DNA of 43,353 bases from an uncultured Bacteroidota bacterium (GCA_937861115.1 CALMBD010000037.1:1-43353); one strand, 5' to 3'. Positions 1 to 7,192 are shown, counted from the stretch's first letter. Notes: a model not told the origin generated them from the letters alone. Made by a program: numbers and translations.

Positions 1-46
1 CTAATGGCAACAAAGCCAGCGATTTGAGAAATGTTTTTCTATCCAT
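1..46 (-). CDS. 5' end of an unidentified gene, cut by the window edge
   Basis: Reading leftward from an ATG at 46-44 gives 15 in-frame codons (MDRKTFLKSLALLPL) before the window ends. A short basic start followed by a hydrophobic run looks like the beginning of a signal peptide. Bacteroidota genes that begin this way include LigB-type (4,5-DOPA) dioxygenases and sugar-phosphate isomerases, but 15 residues cannot decide between them. The gene is divergent from the repressor gene at 445, and the roughly 400 bases between them hold the inverted repeat and the operators. Confidence 0.55.
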   Translation of the reverse strand, partial: MDRKTFLKSLALLPL

Positions 47-192
47 GATTTGCGAGCATCAATTTGATGTTGAAAATTTAAAGATTAAAACATTTAAAAA
101 TTGTAAAAGTTTCTGACGTGAAAGGGAAGGGTGCATCACGAGTTGCATAGCGCTTTGTTCATCCATATGAAATTTGAGTAACGATCTTGCCA

Positions 193-264
193 AGTGGTGG
201 CACACGGGTAATAACTGCCGGTTTTCCTCAGAAAACCGGCAGTTATTACCCGTGTGCCACCACT
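193..264. repeat. perfect 34-bp inverted repeat, 4-nt loop
   Basis: Bases 193-226 and 231-264 are exact reverse complements (34 of 34), separated by the loop CTCA (227-230). The left arm starts AGTGGTGGCACACGGG and the right arm ends GTGTGCCACCACT. The element lies between two divergent genes, so it is not an ordinary terminator between convergent genes, and no T-run follows either arm. It could be a small mobile or REP-like element, or a structured leader or cruciform site. No obvious target-site duplication flanks it. Confidence 0.9.
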
Positions 265-354
265 AAGCCTTATCTCCCCTGCAATAGTATTTGGAAAACA
301 GATCATGTTTATGACTTATGATACCCCGCTTAAAATATTAAATTTTTACACACC

Positions 355-400
355 TACGACAATTGTCGTAAATAAATTTGGAGATACGACAACTGTCGTA
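355..400. promoter_or_regulatory. pair of BlaI/MecI-type operator palindromes
   Basis: TACGACAATTGTCGTA at 355-370 is a perfect 16-bp palindrome. TACGACAACTGTCGTA at 385-400 matches it except for one of the two central bases. The copies start 30 bp apart, close to three helical turns, so two repressor dimers could bind the same DNA face. The motif has the TAC...GTA outer symmetry known for BlaI/MecI/CopY operators. It lies directly upstream of a gene of that repressor family, so autoregulation of the repressor-peptidase operon is inferred. Confidence 0.85.
373..380 (+). promoter_or_regulatory. -7 promoter box of the repressor-peptidase operon
   Basis: TAAATTTG is an exact match to the Bacteroidota -7 consensus TAnnTTTG. 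It sits between the two operator palindromes, so bound repressor would cover the promoter on both sides. No clear -33 TTTG is seen at the usual 19-bp distance. The predicted transcript start, near 386, falls in the second operator. Confidence 0.65.
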
Positions 401-444
401 GATATTTGTGCCATCAACGTATAAACAGGTTAGCAATTAAACCG

Positions 445-831
445 ATGGCAAAGAAACCGACATACCAGCCCACGGAGGCCGAACTCGAAATCCTCAAAGT
501 CATTTGGGAAAATGAGCCGGTTTCTGTCCGCGCCATACACGAACAGATATCTGCGGATAAAAACGTGGGTTACACCACTGTTTTGAAGCAGATACAGCGC
601 CTCACGGAAAAAGGCGTGCTCGATAAGGAGATCGTCGACGGGACGCACCTCTACCGGGCAGCCGTTGGCGAAACCGATGTAAAACAACAGTTGGTCGACA
701 AGGTGCTCCACGCCGCATTCGACGGCTCGGCATTGCAGATGATGATGCATGCCCTGGGTAACCAAAAGGCTACAGCCGAGGAACTTCAGGAACTCAAGAA
801 CTGGCTCGATAACCAAATTTCAAAAAAATGA
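445..831 (+). CDS. BlaI/MecI/CopY-family transcriptional repressor
   Basis: This 128-residue protein starts at ATG 445; an upstream TTG at 406 lies within the promoter region and is less likely. The N-terminal winged helix is clear: TEAELEILKVIWENEPVSVR followed by GYTTVLKQIQRLTEKGVL. The C-terminal half is the helical dimerisation arm usual for this roughly 120-residue family. The stop overlaps the start of the M56 peptidase gene (ATGA at 828-831), the classic repressor-sensor arrangement of blaI-blaR1. In that system the peptidase triggers loss of the repressor after a signal. The twin palindromes at 355-400 are its probable binding sites. The inducing signal is unknown; no beta-lactamase gene is nearby. 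Confidence 0.92.
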   Translation: MAKKPTYQPTEAELEILKVIWENEPVSVRAIHEQISADKNVGYTTVLKQIQRLTEKGVLDKEIVDGTHLYRAAVGETDVKQQLVDKVLHAAFDGSALQMMMHALGNQKATAEELQELKNWLDNQISKK

Positions 832-2639
832 TGCTGCCCGATTCTTTCTCACTGTTCAGTCAGGCGCTCGGCTGGGCGATCGTTCACTCGCTCTGGCAAG
901 TTACCCTGATCTGGCTCCTGTTCAAAGCCGTCACCTGGCGCCTGGAAGGCCATAATAACGCGGTTTACCTGCTTTCGCTGGCGGCAATGGCTGCCGGTAC
1001 GATTTGGATGGCCGCAACTTTCAACACCGAATACGAGCGCGTGCTGCAGCAGAACACCGTTGTGCAAGAGTCGGCTGCGCAGGTACAGAACAATACCACC
1101 GGTCTGCAAATAACCACCGGGCAGGCAGTTGTGCCGTCAAAACTGCAGTTCGTACAAACTGCGCAACTATGGCTCGAAGGCCATGCCCAACAGATCGGGT
1201 GGCTTTGGTTTCTGTGTGCCACCGTATTGTGGCTGCGACTGCTGGGTGGCTACTGGCTTGCCCGGCGCCTCCGGCATTGCGATACTTCCCCGGCCGATAC
1301 AAACATTCAAAATATCTGCGACGCGTGGGCCGAACGGCTGGGCATCGGGCAAAAAGTCACCCTAAAGGAATCGAAGCGCATCGCGGAACCCCTGACCATC
1401 GGCTTTTGGAAGCCGGTCATTCTCTTTCCCGTCGGCTTGTTTGCGGGGCTGACACCATCACAAACAGAGGCACTGTTGCTGCACGAACTGGCGCATATTC
1501 GCCGCTACGACTATCTGGTCAACCTGTTTCAACTGGGTCTCGAGGTCGTGTTCTTCTACCACCCCTTGTTCTGGCTGCTTTCGCGGGAAGCGCGCTCCCG
1601 CCGTGAGTTTTGCTGCGACGACGTGGTATTGCAGTACACTGCCGATCCATTGCTGTATGCCCGCACGCTCACCGACCTGCAATTATCATTCATTCACGCA
1701 CAAAACCAGTTTACCATGAATGCCACCGGAAAAAGTAATTTCACAGAAAGAATACTGCGCATCGCAGGTATAACGCCAAACAGATCAATGCGCTCCAACT
1801 GGGTAATGCTCCTGTTGTTGCCCCTCCTTGTCGGATTGAGTTCATGGTGGCCCGCCGCACATGCAAAGGCAGACACCGGCACATCCCGGTCCGTTGTTTC
1901 CGACGACAACAGGGCTGCCTCCGACCTCATCCGTACAGATTCGGTATCACCCAGACGAAACCGCCCGGAAAGCAGCGTCACCGTTCCGGCCGCCCCGGGC
2001 CCTGTCACCCCGGCGACCTCGGGTGTCGAGCCGCCCGCTGCCACGTCGGGACTGGTCGCCGTTCAGGCTGAAAAGATGAACGTGTTGTACATCGGTGTGG
2101 AAAACCCTGTCTGCATTGGCGCCGACGGAGTCCCTGTAGAAGACCTTTCACTGCGTTTGGTGGGCAATGGTACGGTTAAGGGAGGTATGGGTAAATACTC
2201 CATCAGCGTAACAACGCCCGGCGAAGTGACCATCCAGGTCTATCGCAGCCTTAACGGCAAGGAAAGCCTGTTCAATGAGGTGAAGTACAGGGTAAAGCGT
2301 ATCCCCGACCCGACGCCTTATATGGCCGGTAAAAAAAGCCAGGCTATCACCAAAGAAGTGTTGCTCCAGGCTACAGGTGTCGACGCCATACTGGAAAACT
2401 TCGATTTCGATGCCTACTGCGAGGTTATGGGGTATGAGGTGACCGTTGTGCCGGCAAAAGGCGATCCGGTATCTTATAATGTGACCGGCAGCCAGTTTTC
2501 CGATGCGGTACGGAACCTGTTCGGACAAGTAGAAAATGGCAGCGGCATTTACATCGATGAGATCAGGGTAAAATGCCCGGGTGATGCTGCAGCCCGTCAT
2601 ATTGGCGGGATCGCATTCAAGATCAAGGCTGCGGAGTAA
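828..2639 (+). CDS. M56 (BlaR1/MecR1-type) membrane peptidase with GldM-like C-terminal region
   Basis: The protein has 603 residues. Hydrophobic segments near 13-37, 45-65 and 122-147, together with the zinc-protease segment, form the M56 membrane domain. The zinc motif HELAH is at 219-223 and the downstream ligand Glu260 lies in REFCCDD. A further membrane segment follows near 325-345 (VMLLLLPLLVGLSSWW). After a Pro/Ala/Ser-rich linker (about 350-415), residues from 417 (MNVLYIGVENPV) to the end resemble the last two domains of GldM, the periplasmic shaft of the gliding/type IX machinery, including the later AGKKSQAI segment. BlaR1 normally carries a penicillin-binding domain there. The peptidase probably cleaves the co-transcribed repressor after sensing something with its periplasmic part. 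Confidence 0.85.
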   Translation: MMLPDSFSLFSQALGWAIVHSLWQVTLIWLLFKAVTWRLEGHNNAVYLLSLAAMAAGTIWMAATFNTEYERVLQQNTVVQESAAQVQNNTTGLQITTGQAVVPSKLQFVQTAQLWLEGHAQQIGWLWFLCATVLWLRLLGGYWLARRLRHCDTSPADTNIQNICDAWAERLGIGQKVTLKESKRIAEPLTIGFWKPVILFPVGLFAGLTPSQTEALLLHELAHIRRYDYLVNLFQLGLEVVFFYHPLFWLLSREARSRREFCCDDVVLQYTADPLLYARTLTDLQLSFIHAQNQFTMNATGKSNFTERILRIAGITPNRSMRSNWVMLLLLPLLVGLSSWWPAAHAKADTGTSRSVVSDDNRAASDLIRTDSVSPRRNRPESSVTVPAAPGPVTPATSGVEPPAATSGLVAVQAEKMNVLYIGVENPVCIGADGVPVEDLSLRLVGNGTVKGGMGKYSISVTTPGEVTIQVYRSLNGKESLFNEVKYRVKRIPDPTPYMAGKKSQAITKEVLLQATGVDAILENFDFDAYCEVMGYEVTVVPAKGDPVSYNVTGSQFSDAVRNLFGQVENGSGIYIDEIRVKCPGDAAARHIGGIAFKIKAAE

Positions 2640-2655
2640 CGCCCCTTACGTTTCT

Positions 2656-3675
2656 TCAGGTTAGTTGGCCAAGGTATCTTTTTAACAGTGCCCGATAGGT
2701 TTGCGCCGTTTCCTCCAACGCCGTCGACCGGTGTTGCGCTGATTCCAGCAGCGCAACCTTCAGGCGCACATTGGCCCGGTACGCTTTAAAATACAGGAAC
2801 AACAACGCATCTTCCGGACCCTCGATGCAGGGCCACTCACGCAGGTAAGTCGTCATAAACGCTTCGGCGAGTTCGTGGTGACCGCCGGCGTCGAGATCCA
2901 TGCACAAAAAAGCCAGTTCATTCAGGATATCTCCCTGCCGGAAGTGTTCGCTGAACTCGATACAATCGAACGCCAGCGGGCCTTCCGGCAGGAGAAATAT
3001 GTTGCGGGCGTGCAGGTCGCCGTGCCCGTCTACCCAAAATCCCGCCTGTGCGCGTTGTTGCATCCGTTCGCGGTGTTTATCCAGAAAGGTACCGACCTGT
3101 TGTTGCCAGGCGTCGAATTGCGCTCCGGCGCTTTCACCCAAAAGCCGTTCCGCTGCTTTTTTCAGCGTGAACAAATCGTTGAAATCGTCGCGGTTGCTCG
3201 CGGTAGTGTCTGACACTGCATTTCCCGGCAAGACAACCGAAAGGTGGAATCGAACGAGCATTTTTGCCAGCGCCTCGATATCTTCGGTGGTCACGCCGTT
3301 CCGGCGCAGCAGTTTGTCCATCTGGCGTTCATTGTCCATCCGTTTCATGACGACGGCAAAGTCGACCGCTGTTTCCCCGTTGGCGGCAGGGCGTATTTCA
3401 GGTTGCCCGTCTTTTGTCAGGCATACCGGCAAGACATCCAGGTACATATCAGGCGCCAGCCGGCGATTGAGTCGCAGTTCTTCACCGCAATAAAACGCCC
3501 GTTTTTCCAGCGTGCTGAAGTCCAGAAAAGCCAATTGAAGGGGTTTTTTGATTTTAAAAGCGAAGGCCGGCGTCAGGATCACCCAGGAGATATGTGTTTC
3601 GATCAGGGTTGCCCGGGCCTTGGGCCCGGGGAATCTGTTCCCCGTGATGATCGATTGTATTTGGTCGGCGGTCAT
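2656..3675 (-). CDS. APH-fold kinase of the COG2187 type
   Basis: This protein has 339 residues from ATG 3675; a TTG three codons upstream is also open. It shows a choline/aminoglycoside-kinase fold: an N-terminal lobe with AFKIKKP as the likely ATP-binding lysine strand, the catalytic loop GHGDLHARN (His218, Asp220, Asn225), and the metal-binding aspartate in AFDCIEFSEHFR. The DCIEF form is typical of the COG2187 group. In many bacteria that domain is fused to a P-loop kinase in one protein of about 500 residues. Here the P-loop part is a separate gene (4181-4678) in the same direction, with a broken gene between them. The substrate is unknown. The 3' end is convergent with the M56 gene, 16 bases away. 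Confidence 0.85.
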   Translation of the reverse strand: MTADQIQSIITGNRFPGPKARATLIETHISWVILTPAFAFKIKKPLQLAFLDFSTLEKRAFYCGEELRLNRRLAPDMYLDVLPVCLTKDGQPEIRPAANGETAVDFAVVMKRMDNERQMDKLLRRNGVTTEDIEALAKMLVRFHLSVVLPGNAVSDTTASNRDDFNDLFTLKKAAERLLGESAGAQFDAWQQQVGTFLDKHRERMQQRAQAGFWVDGHGDLHARNIFLLPEGPLAFDCIEFSEHFRQGDILNELAFLCMDLDAGGHHELAEAFMTTYLREWPCIEGPEDALLFLYFKAYRANVRLKVALLESAQHRSTALEETAQTYRALLKRYLGQLT

Positions 3676-3686
3676 GACATGCAATT

Positions 3687-4140
3687 TTACATCAAATCTT
3701 CCAGCGTCAGTTCATACCCTCTTTCCAAAACCTTTTTTTCCTGTGCCTGGCGGATGGTCTCCCGTTGCCCCGGGCTGCCGGCCGCCAGCAGGTCGAGCGC
3801 CACACGCCATACATCGGCGCGCCAGCCTGCGATGAGTTGGGAGAGCAGCCACTCGTCCATGCGCCCCATCAGCCGGTCCACAACGGCCATAAACGGCGCA
3901 CGGGGTTCAATGACCGTATCCTGCACGCTGTCGATGGTTTCGGCAATAATTTTGTTGACCGTGAAGCATCAATTCATTTACCCATCGGGCATCTGTAAAA
4001 CGGCCGTTTTCAATCGCGGCAGCCATGTTGCTGCTCATCATGCCGTAGCAGCGCTGGAAAATATACCGCTGGTCGCCGTTTTTTTCCCAGACATCTGCCT
4101 GGGAGAACATGCGGGTTAATAAATGATCGGCCGTGTGCAT
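3687..4140 (-). pseudogene. remnant of a DUF5995-family gene with internal deletion
   Basis: Two overlapping reading frames together look like the ends of one DUF5995 protein. The frame from ATG 4140 gives the family N-terminus (RYIFQRCYGMMSSNM, then GRFTDARWVNELMLH). It shifts frame near 3958-3964, after which the other frame continues VNKIIAETIDSVQD and RLMGRMDEWLLSQLIAGWR to a stop at 3687. From memory of the family, about 80 residues belong between these halves, including the conserved Gln-His and Asn-Ala-His-Ile-Asn core. That makes this a deletion plus frameshift rather than a sequencing slip. Only 11 bases separate its stop from the start of the kinase at 3675, so the region is probably still co-transcribed. 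Confidence 0.65.
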
Positions 4141-4180
4141 GGATGCATTAAGTTATGGTGCGAATACCTGCAAAGATCAG

Positions 4181-4678
4181 TCAACCTGACTGGTTTACAT
4201 AGGCCTGAATGGCTGCTGTCATTTCGTCGAGGCTTGACTGATCCGACCACAGGACGAGATGTGGCTCCGGGATTGGTTCGTATTCATCCCGGATTTTTTC
4301 ATAGACGCCGAAATCGGCCTCACTGTCGGGACGCGGCTTTTGCAGCCGTTCGTGTATGGTACGTTCCTGTGCCCGTATCTCCACCCAGTACAGCGCTGCG
4401 TTACATTCGGCAGCCAGCCGGCGGAACGGTTCGCGGAGGGATTCCCGGTAGAACGTGCTGTCGACCACGACGTTGCGGCCTTCCAGCAGCGCCGCGCGCG
4501 TGCGCTCCTGCAAGGCTGCATACACTTTTTTTTTGTCTTCCGGACGGTAGTGGCCCATCAGGTCCATCTCGCGACGGAGCACATCGCTGTTGAGGTGCAG
4601 GGCGCCGGCGTGTGCCGCCCAGGCTTTGGCCAGCGTTGTTTTCCCGGAGCCGGGCAGCCCGGTAATGAGCGTCAGCAT
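4181..4678 (-). CDS. P-loop kinase (AAA-type, COG0645-like)
   Basis: The product has 165 residues. Its N-terminus carries a textbook Walker A motif, GLPGSGKTT at residues 7-15. A nucleotide-kinase-like LNSDVLRREMD follows near 29-40, then NVVVDSTFYRESLREPFRRL and an Arg-rich lid (RTIHERLQKPRP). This is the zeta-toxin/COG0645 style of small-molecule kinase. The same domain is commonly fused to the COG2187 APH-like kinase found two genes downstream, so a joint function is likely, but the substrate is not known. The start ATG at 4678 directly precedes the P-loop strand, so no residues are missing. It is the first gene of a three-gene minus-strand group. Confidence 0.85.
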   Translation of the reverse strand: MLTLITGLPGSGKTTLAKAWAAHAGALHLNSDVLRREMDLMGHYRPEDKKKVYAALQERTRAALLEGRNVVVDSTFYRESLREPFRRLAAECNAALYWVEIRAQERTIHERLQKPRPDSEADFGVYEKIRDEYEPIPEPHLVLWSDQSSLDEMTAAIQAYVNQSG

Positions 4679-4882
4679 GATTGTTCCGTTTGTTTCAGCA
4701 GGCGCAATATGGTAAAAGCGGTGGAGTATTTTGCTGCCTTTCCGTAGAAAAATTACGACCTGACGAGGCCGGCGGCGGCTTTACAGCCCATACTGCCTGA
4801 AAACCTGAATACTGGTCGGCTTGACACCCGGATGACTTTTAAGACACTGTCGTTCAACAGGCTTTAGGCGGTTTAAAGGATG
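4679..4882. other. intergenic region without recognised features
   Basis: Between the divergent P-loop kinase and the direct repeats in front of the DUF2975 gene I see no coding potential on either strand and no strong hairpin. It presumably carries the promoter of the kinase group, but no -7 box is clear enough to mark. Confidence 0.5.
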
Positions 4883-4923
4883 TTTTCAATAAAAAATTAT
4901 TGTTTTTCAATAAAAAATATTTG
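4883..4923 (+). repeat. two direct repeats upstream of the DUF2975/XRE operon
   Basis: TTTTCAATAAAAAAT occurs at 4883-4897 and again at 4904-4918, exactly 21 bp (two helical turns) apart. The 20-base units (4883-4902 and 4904-4923) differ only near their ends. The second unit ends in the TTTG that serves as the -33 element of the promoter. Being A/T-rich, they may act as an UP-like or bent-DNA element, or as an operator for the XRE protein encoded by the second gene. Neither role is shown. Confidence 0.75.
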
Positions 4924-4950
4924 CAAAACAAAAAAAGTCCTGCATATTTG
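4920..4950 (+). promoter_or_regulatory. promoter of the DUF2975/XRE operon
   Basis: TTTG (4920-4923), a 19-bp spacer, then CATATTTG (4943-4950) match the Bacteroidota TTTG-N19-TAnnTTTG layout with one mismatch. Transcription would start near 4956, leaving a leader of about 27 bases before the ATG at 4983. Confidence 0.65.
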
Positions 4951-4982
4951 TCCCATCGTTCCACAAACAAAACAGTCTTGTT

Positions 4983-5624
4983 ATGCAAACAACAAAAAAT
5001 ATCGCCCTGCCAAGAATACTGCACTACCTGTTTCTGAGCCTGACGTGCTTTGGGGCCATATGGTGGCTGCTCAACCTTTCGGCCTATTTCAAGACCGGTG
5101 ATGAGGGGCCGGCTATCCGTGGCTGGGTAACCACAGTAGGGGATTATCAACACACGGTGGTCCCGCATCCGGACGGCAGCGGTGATCTGAAAATGTACAA
5201 CTGGGGTGAACGGAAGTTTGTCATGCTTGAGTTCTCCGAAATGCAGGGCATACTGAAGTGGCGTTACCTGGGCTATATTTTGCTGGAGAACCTGAAATAC
5301 ATACTGGTCGTTTTCGGCCTGTATCAGATGTACCGCATATTTCGGAACCTCGACCGGAACCTGATGTTCCGCGATGAGAACATCCGGCGTATCCGGCTGA
5401 TCGCCGTAGCGGTGATGATCTTCCCGATAGCAAGCCAGGTGGCCTCGCGCATCATTGCCGGGGTGACTTACGAGGCAGAGGGACATCTGATCAAAACTGC
5501 CATACCACCGCTCCTGTCCGAGCAACTGGTGCTGGGAGGACTGCTGGCCCTCATACTGTTCGCGCTGGCTGAAGTTTTCCGCAACGGAGCCATCCTTCAA
5601 CAAGAACAAGACCTAACCATCTGA
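4983..5624 (+). CDS. DUF2975-family membrane protein
   Basis: A 213-residue integral membrane protein with four hydrophobic segments: about 10-32, 97-117, 137-158 and 177-200. A hydrophilic loop, probably extracytoplasmic, lies between the first two. This layout, and above all the small XRE regulator four bases downstream, is the standard DUF2975-plus-Cro/C1 (YozG-like) pair found in many bacteria. The cytoplasmic loop near 118-135 (YRIFRNLDRNLMFRDENIRRIR) has the spacing usual for the family. The function of the pair is not established; a membrane sensor or modulator of the regulator is a reasonable guess. Confidence 0.85.
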   Translation: MQTTKNIALPRILHYLFLSLTCFGAIWWLLNLSAYFKTGDEGPAIRGWVTTVGDYQHTVVPHPDGSGDLKMYNWGERKFVMLEFSEMQGILKWRYLGYILLENLKYILVVFGLYQMYRIFRNLDRNLMFRDENIRRIRLIAVAVMIFPIASQVASRIIAGVTYEAEGHLIKTAIPPLLSEQLVLGGLLALILFALAEVFRNGAILQQEQDLTI

Positions 5625-5627
5625 GCC

Positions 5628-5867
5628 ATGCCAATTATCGTAAATGTTGACGTGATGATGGCCCGGCGCAAAATGTCGCTGACCGAACTGGCCGCCAAAG
5701 TAGACATCACACTTGCCAACCTTTCCATCCTGAAAACGGGCAAGGCCAAGGCCATCCGTTTCAGTACACTCGAAGCCATTTGCCAGGCGCTGGATTGTCA
5801 GCCGGGTGATGTGCTGGAGTATGTCCCGGGTACTGAAGACGTCCGGGCAGAGGAGACGCCGCGTTGA
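5628..5867 (+). CDS. small XRE/Cro-C1 helix-turn-helix regulator
   Basis: This 79-residue protein is almost entirely one HTH domain: MSLTELAAKVDITLANLSIL is the helix-turn-helix, followed by KAIRFSTLEAICQALDCQPGD and a YVPG segment. This is the YozG type. The ATG at 5628 lies three bases after the DUF2975 stop, so the two are translated from one message. Proteins of this group usually regulate their own operon. The 21-bp-spaced direct repeats upstream of 4983 are candidate sites, though direct repeats are not the usual symmetric operator of a dimer. Confidence 0.92.
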   Translation: MPIIVNVDVMMARRKMSLTELAAKVDITLANLSILKTGKAKAIRFSTLEAICQALDCQPGDVLEYVPGTEDVRAEETPR

Positions 5868-5983
5868 TTATCAATCGGGGATAATCGGCCATAAACCGGA
5901 AAATGCACTGAATAACGATGCTGAGCGCGTGTATCGTAAGTCGTTTTGCTCTTTGCCGATTCAAAATAGTCTGGAAAACAAAA

Positions 5984-6016
5984 TGCCGGGTGGTGACCAT
6001 GTGCCACCACCCGGCA
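5984..6016. terminator. hairpin between convergent genes
   Basis: TGCCGGGTGGTG (5984-5995) pairs perfectly with CACCACCCGGCA (6005-6016) around a 9-nt loop. It lies between the XRE gene and the convergent secreted-protein gene, as expected for a bidirectional terminator, although no long T-run follows. Its right side contains TGTGCCACCAC (6000-6010), also present in the right arm of the inverted repeat at 253-263. Confidence 0.65.
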
Positions 6017-6118
6017 AATCAGATAAACCTGTAAATCTTGTAATCGTTGTCTGAATAATGGAGCAGACCACATGGCGGACCTGCGCCCGCCCGCCGCTCC
6101 AGTGTTCAAAAGGATTTC

Positions 6119-7069
6119 TTATCCCCCTCTTTTCCTGCCTCCCCGGGTTCGGGTGGTTGTTTTCGTACGCGTCGCGTCGCCTTTCCGAACCGATTTGGTC
6201 GTGGTTGTTTTTTCCGCTTTTACCCGACCGTTTTTGCCTCTGACCGTAGTGGTTGTCGTGCTCTTTTTAACCCCGGCCTTTCCGTTGCGGGTGTTGACCT
6301 TCGTCGTAACAGTGCGGGTATGCACTACGGTAGAATGGGTACGCCGCGGTGCGTAAACACGATGTGCGCGGACAACCCGGTGTGTGGTTACGACATGGTA
6401 GTGCACGCGATAGGGACGTGCGCGAACGTGGAAAAAGCCCCACGGGTGCGGGCGCCACGGGCGCCACCAGGTGGGGTACACCCGCCAGCGCCAGGGCGAT
6501 ACATACACCGTGTAGGCCGGCCGGTACATATAGCGCACGCAGGGCCAGCCCCATACATTGACGACAACGGCCACCCGCGCTGCCGGGCCGGAGGGGCCGC
6601 CGCGCCCGTCGGATTTGACGGCTTCCTCTTCAAAAGGCTCGGCGATCGTCTGATCGCCATAAATATCTTCATCGCCTATGATCTGTAATATGGCGTTCTC
6701 GGCGCCTGTTTTTTCGAGTTCGATCACGGCGATATCCTGTGATTCCGTTTCGCTGACGGGAACCTGAAGCACGATCGCGTGTACGTCGCCGTCCATGTTA
6801 TCGACAACACGGATGTAGTCCGTCTCGCCGTCTTCATTCAGGTCCAGGTTGTTGACAGAATTGTCTTCGCTGTTCAGGGCCTTTTCAAAGGCCTCGGGCG
6901 ACTCTGCCATTTTGAACAATTCGAGGGCGCCTTCCAGACTGAAGTGATCGCCGGGCAGTCCGGTGCTGTCGGCCTCGGTAGCGGTCTGCTCATCCTGAGC
7001 AGCGAGAGGGAGCGTGAGCGACACCAGCAGCAGTGCGCTCAGAAAAAATGAGGTGCGGTGGATTTTCAT
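6119..7069 (-). CDS. secreted protein with Trp/His/Arg-rich middle and highly basic tail
   Basis: The protein has 316 residues from ATG 7069; ATG 7078 adds three residues but leaves a poorer signal peptide. A signal peptide ends at about LPLAAQ. An acidic N-terminal domain follows (about 35-150), with NLDLNEDGETDYIRVVD, a Ca-loop-like motif seen in Bacteroidota secreted proteins of unknown function. Residues about 160-250 are rich in Trp, Pro, His, Tyr and Arg (for example YPTWWRPWRPHPWG). The last roughly 80 residues are a Lys/Arg/Thr tail with TTTTT and KTTTR runs. The acidic head and basic tail could bind each other, nucleic acid or surface polysaccharide. I do not recognise a named family. 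Confidence 0.75.
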   Translation of the reverse strand: MKIHRTSFFLSALLLVSLTLPLAAQDEQTATEADSTGLPGDHFSLEGALELFKMAESPEAFEKALNSEDNSVNNLDLNEDGETDYIRVVDNMDGDVHAIVLQVPVSETESQDIAVIELEKTGAENAILQIIGDEDIYGDQTIAEPFEEEAVKSDGRGGPSGPAARVAVVVNVWGWPCVRYMYRPAYTVYVSPWRWRVYPTWWRPWRPHPWGFFHVRARPYRVHYHVVTTHRVVRAHRVYAPRRTHSTVVHTRTVTTKVNTRNGKAGVKKSTTTTTVRGKNGRVKAEKTTTTKSVRKGDATRTKTTTRTRGGRKRGG

Positions 7070-7107
7070 TGATAACATTTTTGAATAAAACTGATTTTGG
7101 AATAGGA

Positions 7108-7134
7108 TGCCGGAAGGTCCGGCAGTGTTTTTTT
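7108..7134 (+). other. short hairpin followed by a T-run
   Basis: TGCCGGA (7108-7114) pairs with TCCGGCA (7118-7124) and is followed on the plus strand by GTGTTTTTTT. It looks like a small intrinsic terminator in plus orientation, yet both flanking genes read on the minus strand. It may lower antisense transcription or be a chance structure in the leader of the 6119-7069 gene. Confidence 0.4.
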
Positions 7135-7192
7135 GACCTGCATTGTTTGCGGTAGTTTAATCGGCAGTCTCTTAAAGATATCTTAAAGGGTC

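Noticed and set aside
445-2639. beta-lactam resistance operon
   Set aside because: The repressor-peptidase pair resembles blaI-blaR1, but there is no penicillin-binding sensor domain and no beta-lactamase gene nearby.
3244-4119. 291-codon open frame on the plus strand across the broken DUF5995 gene
   Set aside because: Opposite to the COG2187 kinase for most of its length and without family features; it does not explain the frame change.
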